The position numbers and the translations under genes are program-made. Below, in pieces: positions 11,487 to 22,593 of a stretch of 64,000 nt of DNA. The DNA is from Odontesthes bonariensis (taxonomy: Eukaryota; Chordata; Actinopteri; Atheriniformes; Atherinopsidae). The notes under the pieces are model-generated. The model had not been told where the DNA came from, ran no database searches, and worked only from the letters and a program-made list of their open reading frames with translations. The first letter of the stretch is position 1; each line of letters begins with the position of its first letter. The stretch covers positions 2,774,976 to 2,838,975 of the forward strand of contig NC_134527.1 in the NCBI RefSeq assembly GCF_027942865.1, read 5' to 3'.

Positions 11487-14400
11487 TCAGGACGAAGTGA
11501 CCGGCCGCAGAGGCGGGCAGGGGGAGGAGCTTCCTTCCTGTCGGGACGCCATGTTGCAGACGGCGAGGCTTCCCCCTCCTCCCCCCCCGGCTGTTGGCAT
11601 CTCCCCCGCTGCAGGTGGCGCCCCCTCCTGGATGGCAGTGCTGGGGTTGGCGACATCTTCGTTGTAGAGGCGTTTGATGCCGTCGTAGAAGTCGTCCACG
11701 TCCATCTGCTCCACCTGAACAGGCGAGAGGAGCTTAACTTTAGCCGCATTCGTACAGAGATGTTCTAAGAACGCAGTTCAAAGAACGCCGTTCTAGGAAC
11801 GCAGTTCAAAGAACGCAGTTCAAAGAACACCGTTCTAGGAACGCAGTCCTAAGAACGCAGTTCTAGGAACGCAGTCCAAAGAACGCCGTTCTAGGAACGC
11901 AGTCCTAAGAACGCCGTTCTAGGAACGCAGTTCTAGGAACGCAGTTCAAGGAACGCAGTTCTAGGAACGCAGTTCAAGGAACGCAGTTCAAAGAACGCCG
12001 TTCTAGGAACGCAGTTCAAAGAACGCAGTTCTAGGAACGCAGTTCAAAGAACGCAGTTCAAAGAACGCCGTTCTAGGAACGCAGTTCAAGGAACGCAGTT
12101 CAAAGAACGCAGTTCTAGGAACGCAGTTCAAAGAACGCAGTTCTAGGAACGCAGTTCAAAGAACGCCGTTCTAGGAACGCAGTCCTAAGAACGCCGTTCT
12201 AAGAACGCCGTTCTAGGAACGCAGTTCTAGGAACGCAGTTCAAGGAACGCAGTTCTAGGAACGCAGTTCAAAGAACGCAGTTCAAAGAACGCAGTTCTAG
12301 GAACGCAGTTCAAAGAACGCCGTTCTAGGAACGCAGTTCAAGGAACGCAGTTCAAAGAACGCAGTTCTAGGAACGCAGTTCAAGGAACGCAGTTCAAAGA
12401 ACGCCGTTCTAGGAACGCAGTTCAAGGAACGCAGTTCAAAGAACGCCGTTCTAGGAACGCAGTTCAAAGAACACCGTTCTAGGAACGCAGTCCTAGGAAC
12501 GCAGTTCAAAGAGCGCAGTTCTAGGAACGCAGTTCAAAGAACGCCGTTCTAGGAACGCAGTTCAAAGAACGCAGTTCAAAGAACACCGTTCTAGGAACGC
12601 AGTCCTAAGAACGCAGTTCTAGGAACGCAGTTCAAAGAACGCAGTTCAAAGAACGCAGTTCTAGGAACGCAGTTCAAAGAACACCGTTCTAGGAACGCAG
12701 TCCTAAGAACGCAGTTCTAGGAACGCAGTTCAAAGAACGCAGTTCTAGGAACGCAGTTCAAAGAACACCGTTCTAGGAACGCAGTCCTAAGAACGCAGTT
12801 CTAGGAACGCAGTTCAAGGAACGCAGTTCTAGGAACGCAGTTCAAAGAACGCAGTTCTAGGAACGCAGTTCAAAGAACGCAGTTCTAGGAACGCAGTTCT
12901 AGGAACGCAGTTCAAAGAACGCAGTTCTAGGAACGCAGTTCAAAGAACGCAGTTCAAAGAACGCAGTTCTAGGAACGCAGTTCAAAGAACGCCGTTCTAG
13001 GAACGCAGTTCAAGGAACGCAGTTCAAAGAACGCAGTTCAAAGAACGCAGTTCTAGGAACGCAGTTCAAAGAACGCAGTTCTAGGAACGCAGTTCAAAGA
13101 ACGCAGTTCAAGGAACGCAGTTCAAAGAACGCCGTTCTAGGAACGCAGTTCAAAGAACACCGTTCTAGGAACGCAGTCCTAAGAACGCAGTTCTAGGAAC
13201 GCAGTTCAAAGAACGCAGTTCTAGGAACGCCGTTCTAGGAACGCAGTTCAAAGAACGCAGTTCAAAGAACACCGTTCTAGGAACGCAGTCCTAAGAACGC
13301 AGTTCTAGGAACGCAGTTCAAAGAACGCAGTTCTAGGAACGCAGTTCAAAGAACACCGTTCTAGGAACGCAGTCCTAAGAACGCAGTTCTAGGAACGCAG
13401 TTCAAAGAACGCAGTTCTAGGAACGCAGTTCAAAGAACACCGTTCTAGGAACGCAGTCCTAAGAACGCAGTTCTAGGAACGCAGTTCAAAGAACGCAGTT
13501 CTAGGAACGCAGTTCAAAGAACACCGTTCTAGGAACGCAGTTCAAAGAAAACCGTTCTAGGAACGCAGTCCTAAGAACGCAGTTCTAGGAACGCAGTTCA
13601 AAGAACGCCGTTCTAGGAACGCAGTTCAAAGAACGCAGTTCAAAGAACACCGTTCTAGGAACGCAGTCCTAAGAACGCAGTTCTAGGAACGCAGTTCTAG
13701 GAACGCAGTTCAAAGAACACCGTTCTAGGAACGCAGTTCAAAGAACGCCGTTCTAGGAACGCAGTTCAAAGAACGCAGTTCAAAGAACACCGTTCTAGGA
13801 ACGCAGTCCTAAGAACGCAGTTCTAGGAACGCAGTTCAAAGAACACCGTTCTAGGAACGCAGTCCTAAGAACGCCGTTCTAGGAACGCAGTTCAAAGAAC
13901 GCCGTTCTAGGAACGCCGTCCTAGGAAAGCAGTTCAAAGAACGCAATTCTAGGAACGCAGTTCAAAGAACGCCGTTCTAGGAACGCAGTTCAAAGAACGC
14001 CGTTCTAGGAACGCAGTTCAAAGAACGCCGTTCTAGGAACGCAGTTCAAAGAACGCCGTTCTAGGAACGCAGTTCAAAGAACGCCGTTCTAGGAACGCAG
14101 TCCTAAGAACGCCGTTCTAGGAACGCAGTTCAAAGAACGCCGTTCTAGGAACGCAGTTCAAAGAACGCCGTTCTAGGAACGCAGTTCAAAGAACGCCGTT
14201 CTAGGAACGCAGTTCAAAGAACGCCGTTCTAGGAACGCAGTTCAAAGAACGCCGTTCTAGGAACGCAGTTCAAAGAACGCAGTTCTAGGAACGCAGTCCT
14301 AAGAACGCAGTTCTAGGAACGCCGTCCTAGGAACGCAGTTCAAAGAATGCCGTTCTAGGAAAGCAGTTCAAAGAACGCCGTTCTAGGAACGCAGTCCTAA

Positions 14401-17400
14401 GAACGCCGTTCTAGGAACGCAGTTCAAAGAACGCCGTTCTAGGAACGCAGTTCAAAGAACGCCGTTTTAGGAACGCAGTCCTAAGAACGCCGTCCTAGGA
14501 AAGCAGTTCAAAGAACGCCGTCCTAGGAACGCAGTTCAAAGAACGCCGTTCTAGGAAAGCAGTTCAAAGAACGCCGTTTTAGGAACGCAGTCCTAAGAAC
14601 GCCGTTCTAGGAACGCAGTTCAAAGAACGCCGTTCTAGGAACGCAGTTCAAAGAACGCCGTTCTAGGAACGCAGTTCAAAGAACGCCGTTCTAGGAACGC
14701 AGTTCAAAGAACGCCGTCCTAGGAAAGCAGTTCAAAGAACGCCGTCCTAGGAACGCAGTTCAAAGAACGCCGTTTTAGGAACGCAGTTCTAGGAACGCCG
14801 TTCTAGGAACGCAGTTCAAAGAACGCCGTTCTAGGAACGCAGTTCAAAGAACGCCGTTCTAGGAACGCAGTCCTAAGAACGCCGTTCTAGGAACGCAGTC
14901 CTAAGAACGCCGTTCTAGGAACGCAGTTCAAAGAACGCCGTTCTAGGAACGCAGTTCAAAGAACGCCGTTCTAGGAACGCAGTTCAAAGAACGCTGTTCT
15001 AGGAACGCCGTCCTAGGAAAGCAGTTCAAAGAACGCAGTTCTAGGAACGCAGTCCTAAGAACGCCGTTCTAGGAACGCCGTCCTAGGAACGCAGTTCAAA
15101 GAACGCCATTCTAGGAACGCAGTTCAAAGAACGCCGTTCTAGGAACGCAGTCCTAAGAACGCAGTCCTAAGAACGCCGTTCTAGGAACGCCGTTCTAGGA
15201 ACGCAGTTCAAAGAACGCCGTTCTAGGAACGCAGTTCAAAGAACGCCGTTCTAGGAACGCCGTCCTAGGAAAGCAGTTCAAAGAACGCAGTTCTAGGAAC
15301 GCAGTCCTAAGAACGCAGTTCTAGGAACGCCGTCCTAGGAACGCAGTTCAAAGAATGCCGTTCTAGGAAAGCAGTTCAAAGAACGCCGTTCTAGGAACGC
15401 AGTCCTAAGAACGCCGTTCTAGGAACGCAGTTCAAAGAACGCCGTTCTAGGAACGCAGTCCTAAGAACGCAGTCCTAAGAACGCCGTTCTAGGAACGCAG
15501 TTCAAAGAACGCCGTTCTAGGAACGCAGTCCTAAGAACGCAGTCCTAAGAACGCCGTTCTAGGAACGCAGTTCAAAGAACGCCGTTCTAGGAACGCAGTT
15601 CAAAGAACGCCGTTCTAGGAACGCCGTCCTAGGAACGCAGTCCAAAGAACACAGTTCTAGGAATGCGGCTCATGACTCGGGTCTGTTTGCGTGGCGGTGG
15701 AGCTCAGAGAGGCTCTTACCTTGCGCTTGGTGGAGGCCTTGCAGCGCAGCGTCACCTTGTGCAGCAGGTTCAGGCGGCCCAGGTGTTTCGGTGACAGAAG
15801 CAGAGCGGCGATTTTGCCGTCCGATGAGGAGGAGGAGGAGCTCCCATCCTCCCCACCAGCTGTTGTCTGTGGCAGGGTGGGTGTGAGCCAGTGGTCCCTG
15901 GAAGACTCAGCAGTGGAGGTGAAGGTCCCTGAGAAGAGTTCCACACACATACCTGATGTTACTCAGAGGTCTGGTGATGTTTCCACAGGTGGGTAGTAAC
16001 GAGTTACATTTACTTGAGTAAGTTTTTGAAAAAATTGTTTTAAATCTCTATACTTTTTCCTTTTACTTGAGTAGATGTGTGCAGCAGAAGCTGTCCTCTT
16101 ACTCCGCTACATTAGGCTACAATGAGCTGGTTACTTTTCTTCTTACCTCTTTGGTATTCTACGCCTCATTATTTTTATCCCCCCGCGTACGCCTCATTTT
16201 AATGTTTTATTCTGACAGAGAGAGAGACTTCCGCCAAAGGCTCTACCACCTGACTGTGTTCCACCAATCAGACGCAGCCGTGCAGTCTGGTCACGTGACC
16301 GTACTCGATCTCAGCGGCGGGACGGGTTAGCTTTAGCATTAGCAGTCGTAGCAAACAAACAAAGAAACGGATGAAAAATGTCAGAACCAACGGTGGGAAA
16401 TGAAGACGCAGACGAGGCCTCATACTGAAAGCATGTTTACCTTACAAAGAGTGAGAAACAGCAGCTACATTATGTGTCTTCTGTGGCAACCAAAACAAAC
16501 GCACATTTCAGCAGAAACTCAGCATCTAACTTGAGGAAACATGTAGCGCTAAGTTTCCTAAACTCGTTTTTCCCCCCATGGATAGGTGAATGTTTGTTTT
16601 TTAGGTTACATATGGGTTACACATGTTTTAAACATTTCCTAAGTCTCCTTTATTTTTTTATTGAAGTACTTGAATTTACCAGGATTATTTTAATTTAAGC
16701 TAGTTTGTAATTAACTAATTCATTTTAATTAATTTTATCAATTGGATGAACTCTTATTTGCCTAAAGATGATTATTTAGTATTTTTGTCTGTCTGATTGA
16801 ATGCTTGTGTTAACAAATAAATCAGACGTTACTCAACAGTTACTCAGTACTTGAGTAGTTTTTTCACCGAGCACTTTTTTACTCTTACTCAAGTAATTAT
16901 TTGGATGAATACTTTTTCCTTTTTTTTTTACATGTGAAGCCTACCCAGTGTGAATGAGGGCTCCTGGGCCGGAGGCTGCAGGGTGCTGTAGCCCTGCAGG
17001 GGGTGGTAGATGTAGACAGTGTTCGGAGGCAGGGAAGCTCTCGATGTGGACAGACTACGTGCCGCCAGCTCTCGACTGCGAATCAACTCAGAGCTGTCGA
17101 TCTAAGAGAGACGAAGAAGAAGAAGAAGAAGAGAGAAGTTCAGTTCTGAGTGAAACACAAAGTCAGCTAAAGAGCAAACTGCTCGAGAGATTCATCGAAA
17201 AGGGGAAACTTATTTTAAAGTGGAATAAAAACTGTCAGTAGTTCCCCTCAGGCTGTTAGGCGCCCCCTACTGGCCTCTCTGACTTTGTTTCTGTTTCCTA
17301 ATCCATTCTTTTCTTAAAACCAGTGATGCTCAGAGAGAAGAACGTCTTTCATTGGGGTGATAAACCACTCACACTAAACCTATATATCGTTCAAGCGTAA

Positions 17401-20400
17401 TAAAAGGGCTCCAACTCCAGGGAAAAACCAGTGTGTCTACACAAAAAAGACAATTTAGCGAAGAAGCTATTTTAATTTGTACTTTTAGACACGTAGTAAA
17501 AATGTAACAACAGATAAAAACAGGTTGACGAGACATAAAACATCATTTTGAAACCAAACAGATCAGATGACAGCTGGTGTTCCAGTCTTTATCCAACTGG
17601 GATTAATTACTTTGTTTGCTTGATTATAGTTTTGCTTTCTATATTTTGACACAAACTTAAGGCATTTTTTCTCTTATGTTGCAATCTTTCTTTTTTCCTA
17701 AAGCTTGCTAAAAACTACTTATATTATCACACAGTTTTTGTGTTTATTTAAGAAATGTTTTTCCGGTCATTGCAGAGCAAATTAAAGCATGTGATGCTGT
17801 TCCAGTCACTTCCGTGGCCACAGGTGTGTGAATCCAAGCAGCTCGGCATGCAGACTGCTTCTACCAACATCTGAACCCTGACAGGACGCCAGCTGTGCAA
17901 CGAGTCCAGCCGTGAAACTTCCTCGCTGCTAAATACTCCACAGTCAGCTGTCAGGGGTGTTATAACGGAGTGGAAGCGATGGGGAACGACAGCAGCTCAG
18001 CCAGGAAGTGGTCGGCCAGGTGAAATGACAGAGCGGGGTCAGAGGTCGCCGACTTTCTGCAGAGTCGGTCGCTGCAGACCTCCAACCTTCATGTTAGCTT
18101 CAGATTAGCTCAAGAACAGCGAATAGAGAGCTTCATGGAATGGGTTTCCATGGCAACTGCATCCAAGCCATACATCACCAAGTGCAATGCAAAGCGTCGG
18201 ATGCAGCGGTGTAAAGCACGCCGCCGCTGGACTCTAGAGCAGCGGAGACGCCTTCTCTGGAGGGACCAATCAGGCTGATGGAGGAGTCTGGGTTTGGTGG
18301 TTGCCAAGGCAACAGTGCTTGTCTGACTGCATTTTGCCAAGTGTAAAGTTTGGTGGAGGGGGGGGTTTCATGGTGTGGGGTTGTTGTTCAGGAGCTGGGC
18401 TTGGCCCCTTAGTTCCAGGGAAAGGAACTCTGAATGCTTTAGCAGACCAAGAGATTTTGACCATTTCATGCAACCAACTTTGTGGAAACGGTTGGGGGGA
18501 AACAAGTTGGGGGAAACAAGTTGGGGGAAACGCTTTGGGGGAAACTGTTGGGGGGAAACAAGTTGGGGGAAACGGTTGGGGGGAAACGGTTGGGGGGGAA
18601 AGGGTTGGGGGGAAACAAGTTGGGGGAAACAAGTTGGGGGAAACGGTTGGGGGGAAACGGTTGGGGGGGAAAGGGTTTGGGGGAAACGGTTTGGGGGAAA
18701 CGGTTGGGGGAAACGGTTGGGGGGAAACGGTTGGGGGGAAACGCTTTGGGGGAAACGGTTGGGGGGAAACGCTTTGGGGGAAACGCTTTGGGGGAAACGG
18801 TTGGGGGAAACGGTTGGGGGAAACGGTTGGGGGAAACGGTTGGGGGAAACGGTTGGGGGAAACGGTTGGGGGAAACGGTTGGGGGGAAACGCTTTTGGGG
18901 AAACGCTTTGGGGGGAAACTGTTGGGGGGAAACAAGTTGGGGGAAACGGTTTGGGGGAAAGGGTTGGGGGGAAACGGTTGGGGGGGGAAACGGTTTGGGG
19001 GAAACGGTTTGGGGGAAACGGTTGGGGGGAAACGGTTGGGGGGAAACGCTTTTGGGGAAACGCTTTTGGGGAAACGCTTTGGGGGGAAACGGTTGGGGGA
19101 AACGCTTTGGGGGAAACAGTTGGGGGAAACGGTTGGGGGGAAACGGTTGGGGGGAAACGGGTTGGGGGGAAACGGTTGGGGGGAAACGGTTGGGGGGAAA
19201 CGGTTGGGGGGAAACGGTTGGGGGGAAACGGTTGGGGGAAACAGTTGGGGGAAACGGTTGGGGGGAAACGAGTTGGGGGGAAACGGTTGGGGGAAACGGT
19301 TGGGGGGAAACGGTTGGGGGAAACGGTTGGGGGGAACGGTTGGGGGGAAACGGTTGGGGGAAACGGTTGGGGGGAAACGGTTGGGGGGAAACGCTTTGGG
19401 GGAAACGGTTGGGGGGAAACGGTTGGGGGAAACGGTTGGGGGGAAACGCTTTGGGGGAAACAGTTGGGGGAAACGGTTGGGGGGAAACGAGTTGGGGGGA
19501 AACGGTTGGGGGAAACGGTTGGGGGGAAACGGTTGGGGGGAAACGCTTTGGGGGAAACGGTTGGGGGAAACGGTTGGGGGGAAACGCTTTGGGGGAAACG
19601 GTTGGGGGAAACGCTTTGGGGGAAACGGTTGGGGGGAAACGGTTTGAGGACGGCCCCTTCCTGTTTCAACACAAAGCAAGCTCCATAAAGACCTGGATGA
19701 GCCAGAAGAACCTGACCGGCCTGCACAGAACACCTTTGGGATGAATCAGAGCAGAGACTGTGAGCCAGGCCTTCTGTCCAACATCAGAGATGAGCTTCTG
19801 GTCAAAAAACTCCCATAAACACTCCTAAAGCTTGTGGAAAGTTTGGCCAGCAGAGTTGAAGCTGTTGTAGCTGCAAAGGGTGGGCCGACGTCATGTTAAA
19901 CCATCTGGATTAAGAACGGGATGTTACTGAAGTTCATATGTGGGTAAAGAAAGATGAGAGAATACTTTGGTAATTGAGTGTAACTATTTTCAGCAGATAA
20001 ACAGTAGATGAAAGTGACGTCTTTAAGAAATAGGAAGGAGGTAAAGATGGAAATAAATAAATTGGACAAAGCTGACGCACCATCTGAGAGCTGCATCCGT
20101 CACTGAATGCGTCACCAGGGCCGTGATGGCAACAAAACAAGGAAGTGAAAGTGAAACCCAGAGTTTATGGGGCCAATTCATGGTGTGTGATCAACACAAC
20201 TCGTGATGAGACAAACCAACATGCTGTCCACGGTCCAAGTGGGTCATTAAGTACTAAACCGGGAGGCCCTGAGGAGATACGTACGATAATAAAGCAGCAG
20301 AATTCATGAGCTGTACTAAAAGCTGAGGATGTTAAAGGCAGACAGACCTGTGCCTTCCTCAGCAGGTCTATGGTCAGAGCCAGCCAGTCAGGGCAGCAGG

Positions 20401-22558
20401 TCTCCAGCTCCAGGGTGATGAGGGCCAAGGCCAGCATGGATCCTCTGAGCTGCAGAAACACGGGTACAGCACAGCTCAAACATGGCTTTATGTAGCCCGT
20501 TAGCCGTTAGCGAGGCAGAGTGCGTACCTGTGTGAGTGTGTGGTCAGCCAGGCAGTGGTACAGTCGCTGTGTGAGCAGGGCCAGGTGCTGGGAACGGTTC
20601 AGTCCCAGCACGGAGTCCAGAAACCCAGAGCGACAGGACAGCACCATGGCGTGGAACTGCGGGAGAGGCGGGAGGAGAGGTTGAGTTTGAGCCTGTTCGA
20701 GTAAAACGAGCCACAGGATGTTGAGCTGAGAGAACGAGCTTTATGCAGCAGGACCGGCGTTCCATATTTTGAACATACTGGCACCTAAAGGCTTAAAATT
20801 TGGGCAAAAAAGTTCAAATTGGCATGTAAAGGGTTAATTTTTTGAAAATAATTGAAGACTTGGTAGTTATGATCATGAACTCAAGTTGCTGAATCTCCTG
20901 TGTTTAAGGTCCCTTATCTCCTGAAAAAATCTAAATTTTAATCACACAGAAGCCTTGTTTTTGTCTAAGGAGATTAATCATTCAAGTTTCATTGTTTCAT
21001 TATCAGTCCGAGATAATTCAGGGAATCACTCAGTGGGGTCACATGGCTCTGAAAGGATCAGATTATTGGCTAAATTACAATCAGACTGAGTTATTAAGTG
21101 CATGTAGACACCTTAATCTGACTAAGAACTGGATCGGATCGGATTCAGACCCCGAGATAACTGGGTTGAAAGTCACTCTAAACCTGCTTGTAGACGCTGA
21201 AGCTCGTGGTGAATCAGACTTTGCGTTCTGCGCATGCTCCAGATGTTTTCCCGGGGTCGTGACCCGGAAGTCAAAGGAGACGATATTCCTGTTGTTGTCG
21301 CCGTCAGAAAGAAACAAACAACGCGATGGAGAATGCTCCGTTGGGTATCGAGTTTGTGCAACAAGCAGCTCATCACAGACCAAATGTAGAGGGACGTAGC
21401 TTCATCTGGCTCTGCGTTCTCCATCTTTCTCCAATGCCTGAGTTTGTTGTTGTTGTTGGTGGTGAAGAGGTCAACAGGAAGTGGCTCTGTTAGCAACAGC
21501 TGGAATGGGTACAGCGCCACCTATCATACCGGGGTATGACACGCTTTGTGCCTCTGATCCCATTCATTCACCGCCATATATCCCAGGAGAATTACCCTTA
21601 ATAACTCATTCTTATTGTAATTTAGCCAATAATCTGATCCTTTCAGGGCCATGTGACCCCACTGAGTGATTGTGTGTGTGTGTGTGTGTAATGCGTACAA
21701 TGTGCAGGAAGTCCAGGGCTGTGGCAGTGTGCAGGTCCCAGTTCAGTTTGTCCAGGACAATCCTCTCCATCCTCAGGATCTCTGACGGGGAGCAGCCACA
21801 GTCGCTGGACTCAGCCAGCTCTTTCAGAGGCGGCACACACTGAAACACACACACAGTTACCTCACCGATGCTGAGCCGCACACATCATGCATTACCATCA
21901 ATTAACTCTGAGGTTGCAGCTTAGTGGCTGCGTTCGAAACCGCATACTTCTCCTACTAACTTTCTGAGTTACTATGCGAGTTTGAGTTAGCGAGAAGTTC
22001 CCGGATGCATCCTAGATTCTCTGAAATGTTGGGTATGCATCATGAGGTTACTACTCATACTCAAACTACCCAAAATGCAACGTAACGTGACGTCGCCGAT
22101 CGTCATTTCCTGTCAAAACGGCAGTTTCAAGCTAGCTACAACGAGGGTAGGTTCACTTCCTGTTTTCAAAACAAAAGCACCAATTGTATGGTAATGGCTT
22201 TCCCTATGATAAAAGGCAACGGGTATTTTATTTTGTGAAAATAACAGGAAGTGCGTTGCTCACTGCGGCTAGCTTTAGTAGCGCCGAATTCGTGGGAACA
22301 AAATTGTAAACAGCCGGTATTTTGTCAGGTTTTCAACACGTTGGGGATCTAAACGACTACTTTCTCACCTGAAAATGTTTCAAATGTTGCTAAAGTTTAC
22401 AGAGTTTAGAGCTTAAGAGAAATCCGCTTCAGGCCGGCTGATTTCAGCTCAGACAGGAGCGAAATGCATTGTGGGTAAACGCTCTGCATACTGTCTGATC
22501 GATCAGTATGCAGTATGTAGTTTCGATTTCGAACACAGCCAAAGTCTTTCCTGTTGTT

Positions 22559-22593
<35 letters not shown>

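Noticed and set aside
11762-15668. Glucocorticoid-response or heat-shock elements in the 14-bp array
   Set aside because: GAAC-NNN-GTTC lacks the A/T and the spacing of AGAACANNNTGTTCT, and the GAA/TTC spacing is not the GAANNTTC of heat-shock elements.
11762-15668. CRISPR-like array
   Set aside because: There are no unique spacers between conserved repeats, and the context is a vertebrate intron.
15859-15928. Acceptor at 15860 instead of 15929 in ccni
   Set aside because: It has the same phase and would bring the length closer to human cyclin I, but another AG lies 7 bases before it, so the AG at 15930-15929 was preferred; transcripts are needed to decide.
18270-19744. Four overlapping open frames of 420-487 codons (GGNGWGETV and FPPNRFPQ type)
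   Set aside because: Translations of the G-rich minisatellite; only the Tc1-like flanks are meaningful.
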